A DNA stretch of 7,048 nucleotides from Streptosporangiaceae bacterium (lineage in GTDB: Bacteria; Actinomycetota; Actinomycetes; Streptosporangiales; Streptosporangiaceae): contig JAICWX010000397.1 in assembly GCA_025934635.1 (NCBI GenBank), positions 1 through 7,048 on the forward strand, read 5' to 3'. Within the stretch, counting starts at the first letter, position 1, and every line of letters begins with the position of its first letter. The translations under genes were made by a program, and so were the position numbers. Positions 1 through 4,646 of this stretch are shown piece after piece. Below the pieces are notes generated by a model. It saw only the letters and a list, made by a program, of their open reading frames with translations, did not search any database and was not told the origin of the DNA.

Positions 1-346
1 CGGTGATATGCCGCGGTAGCGCGTATTCCCCGGGGCCACCGGGCCGGATCAGCGGGGCTAGCCGGGGATGTCCCTCGGGCACGAGTCCGGTCTGGTCTCC
101 GATGACGCGCTCGTACCAGAACGCGGCGCCTAGCCTCGGAGTGAGGGCCGGGTAGCCGCGCACGCCCGGTGGCAGCGCTGTCTCCATCGTGTCAATGCCG
201 CCTGCCGCCGCTACCTGGGCAGACAGGGTGATATCGCCGTCGCGGCGGGCGGCGAACAGGCCCGCGAACCTTTCCCCGCGGGCGATCCGGGATTCCAGCG
301 CGTCCCACAGGGCCCCGACACTCGGCTCGGTACTGGTGATCGTCAT
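1..346 (-). CDS. Group 4 hydrogenase-type large subunit, N-terminal part (HyfG/HycE-like), cut by window edge
   Basis: This gene would encode the large, NuoCD-like subunit of a hydrogenase-4/formate hydrogenlyase-related complex, on the cytoplasmic arm attached to the membrane subunits encoded just upstream. Only the first 115 codons are visible. Residues about 76-99 (FWYERVIGD followed by QTGLVPEGHPRLAPL) match the NuoC-type signature of an E-R-x-I-x-D core, then G-L-x-P-x-G-H-P and a short L-x-P-L. This is typical of the N-terminal domain fused to these large subunits. The ATG start at 346-344 overlaps the stop of the preceding antiporter gene as ATGA, so translational coupling is likely. 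The two CxxC motifs that would bind the NiFe centre lie beyond the left edge. It therefore cannot be told whether this is a true hydrogenase or a metal-free relative of the kind called Ehr (energy-converting hydrogenase related). Confidence 0.82.
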   Translation of the reverse strand, partial: MTITSTEPSVGALWDALESRIARGERFAGLFAARRDGDITLSAQVAAAGGIDTMETALPPGVRGYPALTPRLGAAFWYERVIGDQTGLVPEGHPRLAPLIRPGGPGEYALPRHIT

Positions 347-1899
347 GGCGTGCCCCGAAGTTGAGCGGCACCTCGAGTGATCAGCTCGGTGAGCTCAGCC
401 GGGGGGTGCACTCCGAGCAGCACCAGGACCGCCAGGCCCGCCAGCACCGGGATAACCATCCAGGCGCTGGGCTCGCCGCGGGTCAGCGCCCGGTTTGCCC
501 GCGTGCGGGTCCGCACCGCGCCGGCGCCGGCGCCGTCGTGTGATCCGTCGGTGTTCACTACGTCCGGATGCTCTCCTGGATGCCTTTCGGCTGCCGTGGC
601 ATCCGGCGGCCGGGTCAGCAACATGCTGGTCGCCGAGGTGGCCAGCCCCAAGAACGCGATTGTGACCAGTACCACCAAGATCGCCGCGGCGGTGTAATTG
701 CCGCTGCCGAGGCCGCCGGCGACGATCTGGAACTCGCTCCGGAAGATCCCGAAGGGCGGGATGGCGGACAACGCGAAGATGGCGAGCAGGAACAGCGGCC
801 CGCTCCACGGCAGCGCATCCAGGCCGCCGCGCAATGCCGAGATCCGTTTGGTCCCGTACTTGACGGTGAACACCCCGGCGCCCATGAACGCGTTGCCCTT
901 GGCAGCGGCGTGCGCCGTCACGTGCAGCAGCACTCCGGCCAGCGCGATCGGAGCGCCGAAGGACACGCCGATCGCCAGGATGCCCATGTGCTCCACGCTG
1001 GAGTAGGCCAGCAGCCTTTTCACGTCCCGCTGGCCGAACACGTACAACGACGCCAGCAAGAGCGAGGCCACCCCGAATGCCAGCAGGGCATCACGCGGGA
1101 AGCCGCTGCCCAGGCTGGCCGCCGCGATCTGATAGAACCGCAGGATGGCGTAGAAGCTGGTGGCCAGCAGCGCTCCGGACAGCAGCGCCGAGACCGGGGT
1201 AGGCGCCTCTGAGTGCGCGTCCGGCAGCCAGGTATGCACCGGGACCAGGCCGACCTTGGTGCCGTAGCCGAGCAGGGCCAGCAGGAATGCCAGCCGCACC
1301 GGAGTAGCGGGCAGCCGGGGGCCAGCACGCAGCAGGGGCGGTATCGCGAGGTCCGAGTGCACGCCGAGGACCTGCGCGCCCGCGTAGTAGACGAAGATCG
1401 TGGCCAGCAGGGCCAGGCCGAGCCCGGCGGAGGCGATCAGGACGTACTTCCACGATGCCTCGGCGGCGCCATCGGTGTCCTCGATGGCGACGAGCAGCGC
1501 CGAGACGACCGTCGTAACCTCGACCGCGATCCACAGCAGGGCCAGGCTGCCCATGACGGGCGCGGCCAGCATCGCCCAGGCGAATACGTTGAAACCCAGG
1601 CAGAACCGGCGCGTGTACCGGACGTCCCGGCCCTTGAGGTAGCCGACCGCGTAAACCGATACTGCCGCGTAGAGGAAGCCGACGGCGAGCAGGAAAACAC
1701 CGCTGACCGCGTCCACCCGCAGGTACGTCAGGTAGTTCAGCGTTCCGTGCGCGGCCTGCGGGATCAGCGCCAGCACCAGCCCGAAGCTCGCGATCCCCGA
1801 CGCGACGGTGATACCCGACGCCATACGGGCAGGGACCCAGAAGCACACGATTCCAGCGGCCAGCGGGATGACCAGGATCGCCACGATGACACCGATCAT
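343..1899 (-). CDS. Proton-conducting antiporter-like subunit of hydrogenase-4-type complex (HyfF/HycQ-like)
   Basis: A 518-residue polytopic membrane protein of the NuoL/M/N and Mrp antiporter family (Proton_antipo_M), expected to form an ion channel in the membrane arm of the complex. Family ionisable residues are visible: Glu127 in WIAVEVTT, Lys215 in LGYGTKVGLVPVHTWLPDAH, Lys294 before LLAYSSVEHMG, and a His326/His330/Lys334 cluster (HVTAHAAAKGNAF). The SSVEHMG form and the H-x3-H-x3-K-x-N pattern favour the hydrogenase-associated HyfF/HycQ branch over NuoL. A hydrophilic stretch of roughly 50 residues (about 430-478, rich in D, H, G, R and T) separates the main bundle from a last hydrophobic segment at about 480-497. 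The ATG at 1899-1897 lies 4 bases after the HyfE-like stop, with GGGGA upstream. The stop overlaps the large-subunit ATG. The family is clear. The transported ion is not known. Confidence 0.93.
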   Translation of the reverse strand: MIGVIVAILVIPLAAGIVCFWVPARMASGITVASGIASFGLVLALIPQAAHGTLNYLTYLRVDAVSGVFLLAVGFLYAAVSVYAVGYLKGRDVRYTRRFCLGFNVFAWAMLAAPVMGSLALLWIAVEVTTVVSALLVAIEDTDGAAEASWKYVLIASAGLGLALLATIFVYYAGAQVLGVHSDLAIPPLLRAGPRLPATPVRLAFLLALLGYGTKVGLVPVHTWLPDAHSEAPTPVSALLSGALLATSFYAILRFYQIAAASLGSGFPRDALLAFGVASLLLASLYVFGQRDVKRLLAYSSVEHMGILAIGVSFGAPIALAGVLLHVTAHAAAKGNAFMGAGVFTVKYGTKRISALRGGLDALPWSGPLFLLAIFALSAIPPFGIFRSEFQIVAGGLGSGNYTAAAILVVLVTIAFLGLATSATSMLLTRPPDATAAERHPGEHPDVVNTDGSHDGAGAGAVRTRTRANRALTRGEPSAWMVIPVLAGLAVLVLLGVHPPAELTELITRGAAQLRGTP

Positions 1900-1903
1900 C
1901 GGC

Positions 1904-2578
1904 TTATCCCCGCAGCTTGGTGAGATCGGAGGTGGACAGCGATTCGGCGCGGGAATGGTGCGCCCGGATGAGCATCCCGAACACCACGACCGCCAGCAGC
2001 AGGTCGAACAGGAAGGCGGTCTCCAGCAACAGCGGCAGTCCGGCGGCTACGACCAGCGACGCCAGCGAGATCGCGTTCTCCAGCGAGAAGAACCCGATGG
2101 CCTGCGAGGCGACGTCCCGGCGCACGATCATCAGGCCGAACGCGACGAACACCATCGCCCCGCCGATAGCCAGCGCGGTCGCGGGCGCCTCAGGACTGTG
2201 GATGCCCAGTGACCCGAAGCAGAAGAACCCGAACGCGGCCAGGCCGATGCTGGCCAGGACCGCACTGGCCGGACCCAGCGTGTAACTGCCCGCGACACCG
2301 GGCGTCTCGTCGCCGATCGGGGCGCCGAGCAGCCGGCGGAGCACGAGCGGGACCGCGATCACCTTGAGTGCGCCGGACAGCGCGGCCAGCGCGTACAGGT
2401 CGGGCAGGTTCCGGTCGGCGGCGATTACCACGGCCAGCACCGAGATCAGCGCGGATTGCGCCGCGTATAGCCGGACCTGGTCCCGGACCATCGCCTGCCG
2501 GAGCATGCCGAACTCCAGCAGCAGCATCAGTGCCGCGACGGCGTTCGCCACGCCTTCGTAGACGCCGGGCGTGCTCAT
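1904..2578 (-). CDS. Hydrogenase-4 component E-like membrane subunit (HyfE/HycP-like)
   Basis: A 224-residue integral membrane protein matching the HyfE/HycP type in size and layout. Its C-terminal half is NuoK-like. Residues about 158-190 (SQAIGFFSLENAISLAS, then PLLLETAFLFD) carry Glu167 and Glu186 within helices, in the manner of the buried glutamates that NuoK-type subunits use in proton transfer. The N-terminal half adds further hydrophobic helices (about 12-30, 41-54, 65-83 and 103-123), and a charged tail follows residue 206. Its ATG overlaps the hyfC-like stop by one base (TGATG), and it ends 4 bases before the antiporter gene, so it sits inside one operon. The M. tuberculosis counterpart (HycP) is of about the same length, from memory. 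Confidence 0.9.
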   Translation of the reverse strand: MSTPGVYEGVANAVAALMLLLEFGMLRQAMVRDQVRLYAAQSALISVLAVVIAADRNLPDLYALAALSGALKVIAVPLVLRRLLGAPIGDETPGVAGSYTLGPASAVLASIGLAAFGFFCFGSLGIHSPEAPATALAIGGAMVFVAFGLMIVRRDVASQAIGFFSLENAISLASLVVAAGLPLLLETAFLFDLLLAVVVFGMLIRAHHSRAESLSTSDLTKLRG

Positions 2579-3543
2579 CAGCGGCCCCCGAGATAGAGAG
2601 TGAACACGCCGAGAACGGCGAGCAGGAACGCGGCGGACACGTATTCGGTGATCTTGAACAGGCGCAGCTTGGCGAACGAGTTGTCGATCACCGCGACCAC
2701 GCAGCCGACCGCTACCGCCTTCGCCAGCAGCGCCGCGATCGCCAGCAGGACGGCGCCGAGCCGCTGTGTCGAGGCCAGGCCCCAGGGCGCGACGAAGACG
2801 TCCGCGAGGAGGGTGAACAGGATCAGCTGCTTGAGCTCGCTGCCCCAGCGCAGCAGCGCCAGGTACGGTCCGGAATGCTCGAAGGACCGGGCCTCTTCGA
2901 TCATCCCGAATTCGTTCGTCCCCGTGTGGGTCTCGACCGGGATCCGGCCCGTCTCATGCAGGATCACCATGAACAGGGCGGCGCTGGCCAGCAGGTGGGC
3001 GGGGCGGATCACCTGCCCGGCGGACGACCGGACCGTGGCGGCTAGGGCGTAGGGCAGGTCGGTGCCGGTCAGCAGCGCCACCGTGAACACCACGAACAAC
3101 ACGACCGGCTCGGTGATCGCCGAGAACGTCTTGGCGCGGCTTGACCCCAGCTGAGCGTAAGGACTCCCGGTTTCCAGCGCGGCGGTCGCGACGACGAAGC
3201 TGGCCAGCGAGAGCAGGAACCCGCCGCCAAGGATGTCGCCCATGTACCCCAGTGGCAGCCCGTAGGTCGTCAGGACCGGAATCAGCAGCGGGATGGTCAG
3301 GTAAGCCGCGACGGCTACCACCGGGGCGGCCAGGAAGAACCAGCTGGCACCCTGCGGGGCGAGCGACTCCTTGCGCAGGAGCTTGGCCAGGTCGTAGTAA
3401 GGCTGCAGCGCCCGCGGCCCGCGCCGGCCCTGCAGTCGTGCCTCCACGCGCGCGATCACGCCTGTTACCCAGGGCGCGCCGAGAGCGATCGTCAGGACTT
3501 GCAGTGCCTGGATGACCGGGATGGGGACGGCCGCGCTCACCAC
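2578..3543 (-). CDS. NuoH-type membrane subunit of hydrogenase-4-like complex (HyfC/HycD-like)
   Basis: A 321-residue membrane protein of the complex I subunit 1 family, which anchors the peripheral arm and contributes to the quinone/proton-coupling interface. The first cytoplasmic loop motif is present at about 31-59: ARVEARLQGRRGPRALQPYY, then DLAKLLRKE. The second conserved loop is at about 196-226, with ETGRIPVETHTGTNEF and later EHSGP, including Glu197, Glu204 and Glu211. Eight or so hydrophobic helices are apparent. The length fits HyfC/HycD (a little over 300 residues). Two GTG codons are possible starts, at 3543-3541 and 3540-3538. The second forms a GTGA overlap with the stop of a tiny upstream ORF and is the more natural coupled start. 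An in-frame TGA at 3552-3550 rules out anything longer. No strong Shine-Dalgarno sequence directly precedes either GTG. Confidence 0.92.
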   Translation of the reverse strand: MVSAAVPIPVIQALQVLTIALGAPWVTGVIARVEARLQGRRGPRALQPYYDLAKLLRKESLAPQGASWFFLAAPVVAVAAYLTIPLLIPVLTTYGLPLGYMGDILGGGFLLSLASFVVATAALETGSPYAQLGSSRAKTFSAITEPVVLFVVFTVALLTGTDLPYALAATVRSSAGQVIRPAHLLASAALFMVILHETGRIPVETHTGTNEFGMIEEARSFEHSGPYLALLRWGSELKQLILFTLLADVFVAPWGLASTQRLGAVLLAIAALLAKAVAVGCVVAVIDNSFAKLRLFKITEYVSAAFLLAVLGVFTLYLGGR

Positions 3544-3590
3544 GCAGCCTCATGATCTTCGCCCGGCGGTTCCCGGGGGTCCTCGTCCAC
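3537..3590 (-). CDS. Candidate 17-residue leader peptide coupled to the hyfC-like gene
   Basis: This is a tiny reading frame, MDEDPREPPGEDHEAAW, starting at GTG 3590-3588. It is preceded by a full AGGAGG at 3603-3598 with a 7-base spacer, the best ribosome binding site in the hyf region. Its TGA (3539-3537) overlaps the second hyfC GTG as GTGA, which suggests it delivers ribosomes to hyfC. An in-frame ATG at 3641-3639 would give a 34-residue version but has no visible ribosome binding site. The frame is closed upstream by a TAA near 3672, so it is not the end of a longer gene. It has no hydrophobic stretch and is strongly acidic. No known family is recognised. The AGGAGG could instead be chance, but its spacing and the exact coupling argue for use. 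Confidence 0.42.
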   Translation of the reverse strand: MDEDPREPPGEDHEAAW

Positions 3591-3597
3591 TCCGATG

Positions 3598-3603
3598 CCT
3601 CCT
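3598..3603 (-). promoter_or_regulatory. Strong Shine-Dalgarno sequence (AGGAGG) upstream of hyfC
   Basis: AGGAGG on the minus strand lies 7 bases before the GTG of the 17-codon ORF and about 55 bases before the hyfC GTG. That is too far to serve hyfC directly. It decides the start proposed for the leader peptide. A small hairpin (CCCTG/CAGGG, 3615-3627) lies a few bases upstream. Confidence 0.5.
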
Positions 3604-3686
3604 ACCCATTCGAGCCCTGTATCAGGGGGGGTAGAAGCCATCAGCGCGACATCGCGCGGTTATGGCGAGCCTCATCGCCAGCAGTT

Positions 3687-3716
3687 ATTGTCTCCCACGA
3701 GCACCGGGACTCGCAA
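3687..3716 (-). promoter_or_regulatory. Candidate promoter of the hyf-type operon
   Basis: On the minus strand, TTGCGA (3716-3711) and GACAAT (3692-3687) are separated by 18 bases. Each matches four of six positions of the vegetative sigma consensus. Transcription would begin near 3680, giving a leader of about 90 bases before the GTG of the 17-codon ORF. In this GC-rich setting such a match is suggestive only. Confidence 0.3.
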
Positions 3717-3767
3717 CCAGCGGCTCAGCGTGGGCGAGGTCCCCTGGAAGGGGCGAAGGGGCTCGCC

Positions 3768-3988
3768 ATGAAAAGCGCCAGTGCCAAGCAGCGAACCTTC
3801 ACTCGATCGAGAACAGCCTCGCAGGCTCTGATCCCGAACTGACTACGCTGCTGGGTGCCTTCACCAGGCTGGTGTCTGACGAGGAGATGCCCGCAGCGGA
3901 GAGGGTGACCCCATCGTGGCTGGCCTTCCGGCCCCCACGAGTTCCCCACGGACACTCCATGCACAGGCCGGCATTCCTGTTAAAATAG
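3768..3988 (+). pseudogene. Small DUF3040-like protein, apparently frameshifted
   Basis: The second half of this stretch (about 3797-3898) reads, in one frame, LHSIENSLAGSDPELTTLL followed by GAFTRLVSDEEMP. This resembles the I-E-x2-L-x2-(S/D)-D-P-x-L ... FTRL ... E-x-MP pattern that I recall from short actinobacterial proteins related to DUF3040. The natural start, ATG 3768-3770 with GAAGGGG 6 bases upstream, lies in a different frame and opens MKSASAKQR. Adding one base around 3792-3796 (CGAACC to CGAAACC) would join the two into MKSASAKQRNLHSIENSL, a sensible N-terminus. The frame ends at TAG 3986-3988, so the repaired product would be about 73 residues. Without repair, the only ATG in the conserved frame is at 3662, with a composition unlike the family. 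The loss could be a real mutation or a sequencing error. The family call is from pattern memory and is moderate at best. Confidence 0.4.
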
Positions 3989-4035
3989 AGATGAAAACAT
4001 CCCTTGAGCAGGCTAAACGTAGGTGTTGAAGGCCG

Positions 4036-4048
4036 CCAGCGAGGCTGG
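4036..4048 (-). terminator. Hairpin just past tRNA-Phe, possible terminator or processing stem
   Basis: CCAGC (4036-4040) pairs with GCTGG (4044-4048) across a 3-base loop, starting 3 bases after the encoded CCA of tRNA-Phe. There is no T-run after it on the minus strand, so intrinsic termination would be of the U-tract-poor kind often proposed in actinomycetes. It could equally be a 3'-processing stem. Confidence 0.3.
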
Positions 4049-4051
4049 TAA

Positions 4052-4128
4052 TGGTGGTCAGGGGCAGGGTCGAACTGCCGACCTTCCGCTTTTCAGGCGG
4101 ACGCTCGTACCAACTGAGCTACCTGACC
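4052..4128 (-). tRNA. tRNA-Phe (GAA)
   Basis: A complete cloverleaf on the minus strand. The acceptor is GGTCAGG/CCTGACC, the D stem GCTC/GAGC, the anticodon stem TCCGC/GCGGA with loop CTGAAAA (anticodon GAA), and the T arm GGCAG-TTCGACC-CTGCC. The discriminator base A is followed by CCA in the DNA (4054-4052), so the 3' end is encoded, unlike the two tRNAs upstream. It is last in the Glu-Asp-Phe order and is presumably co-transcribed with them. Confidence 0.97.
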
Positions 4129-4166
4129 TGGCTGGGACCCCAGTGAAACCTCACCGGGGATCCCTG

Positions 4167-4241
4167 CGGTCCTGACGGGATTTGAACCCGCGACCTCCAC
4201 CTTGACAGGGTGGCGAGCACTCCAAGCTGCTCTACAGGACC
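4167..4241 (-). tRNA. tRNA-Asp (GTC)
   Basis: A complete cloverleaf on the minus strand. The acceptor is GGTCCTG/CAGGACC, the D stem GAGC/GCTC, the anticodon stem CCACC/GGTGG with loop CTGTCAA (anticodon GTC), and the T arm GCGGG-TTCAAAT-CCCGT. The discriminator is G, an aspartate identity base. The next bases are CAG, so CCA is not encoded. It is the middle gene of the cluster, 38 bases before tRNA-Phe. Confidence 0.97.
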
Positions 4242-4267
4242 TCGTACTGATAACCGTATCCGACGCG

Positions 4268-4340
4268 TGCCCCCAACGGGATTCGAACCCGTGCCGCCGC
4301 CTTGAAAGGGCGGTGTCCTAGGCCGCTAGACGATGGGGGC
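4268..4340 (-). tRNA. tRNA-Glu (TTC)
   Basis: A complete cloverleaf on the minus strand. The acceptor is GCCCCCA/TGGGGGC, the anticodon stem CCGCC/GGCGG with loop CTTTCAA (anticodon TTC), and the T arm ACGGG-TTCGAAT-CCCGT. CCA is not encoded. It is the first gene of the cluster, 26 bases before tRNA-Asp. The 9-mer TACGGTTAT occurs on the minus strand both upstream of this gene (about 4360-4368) and in the Glu-Asp spacer (about 4249-4257). It may be a processing-related repeat. Confidence 0.97.
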
Positions 4341-4393
4341 TCCGACGACCTTGGCCGCCATAACCGTACCAGCCCGCCGTTGGGGACTGCCCC

Positions 4394-4422
4394 AGCATAG
4401 GGGACGCAGCCCGAACCAGCAA
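4394..4422 (-). promoter_or_regulatory. Candidate promoter of the Glu-Asp-Phe tRNA operon
   Basis: On the minus strand, TTGCTG (4422-4417) and TATGCT (4399-4394) are 17 bases apart, which fits a vegetative sigma promoter. Transcription would start near 4387, about 47 bases before tRNA-Glu. The predicted start falls within a perfect dyad, TGGGG-CAGT-CCCCA (4381-4394). Confidence 0.42.
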
Positions 4423-4528
4423 ACGGAGTGCCGCCCGGCCAAAGCGACCGGAAGTCGGCCCGGAATCGGGGCGGTACCTCTTGCCAAGACCGGGTACATC
4501 AGACACGGTAAGCGATAACATAGTCACA

Positions 4529-4574
4529 CAGTGATGACAAACGGCCGATGATCTCGGCCAGCATCACTGGCCGA
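4529..4574. repeat. Nested and mutually exclusive inverted repeats
   Basis: Three perfect pairings share this 46-base stretch. CAGTGATG (4529-4536) pairs with CATCACTG (4562-4569). Inside that pair, GGCCGA (4543-4548) pairs with TCGGCC (4554-4559). As an alternative to both, TCGGCCAG (4554-4561) pairs with CTGGCCGA (4567-4574) around a 5-base loop. The first two can coexist as one long interrupted stem, and the third excludes both. No T-run follows. It lies 73 bases before the MFS ORF and about 105 bases upstream of the tRNA promoter, so it could be an RNA switch in the MFS leader or a repressor operator. Apart from this element, 4423-4646 shows nothing I can support, and I found no convincing plus-strand promoter. 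Confidence 0.5.
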
Positions 4575-4646
4575 CCTGGGGGCATTTGGTGTGCTTAGCG
4601 ACGAAACCAGGCAAGCGCGGTACCCGGCCTTCTGCCGTCCCCGCAG

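Noticed and set aside
568..1923. Long plus-strand frames opposite the HyfF-like gene
   Set aside because: Their composition (Q, R, G and H rich, no domains) is that of shadows. The minus-strand antiporter has conserved family residues throughout.
2368..3515. Plus-strand frames opposite the HyfE- and HyfC-like genes
   Set aside because: They are arginine/proline-rich shadows with no ribosome binding site or recognisable domain. The opposite strand holds real genes.
3552..3842. Plus-strand 96-codon frame starting near the hyfC start
   Set aside because: It has no ribosome binding site, no domain and an irregular composition. Only its last part, from ATG 3768, looks like a genuine start, and that is listed under the frameshifted gene.
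3725..3964. Minus-strand 79-codon frame upstream of hyfC, considered as a HyfB remnant
   Set aside because: It has no hydrophobic helices or antiporter motifs and lies opposite the DUF3040-like pattern.
3988..4055. Possible integration (att) site at the tRNA-Phe 3' end, making the hyf block a mobile island
   Set aside because: No integrase, no second copy of the tRNA end and no composition break are visible in the window.
4360..4368. TACGGT (minus strand) as an alternative -10 for the tRNA operon
   Set aside because: No acceptable -35 lies 16-18 bases upstream. The TTGCTG/TATGCT pair further up is better.
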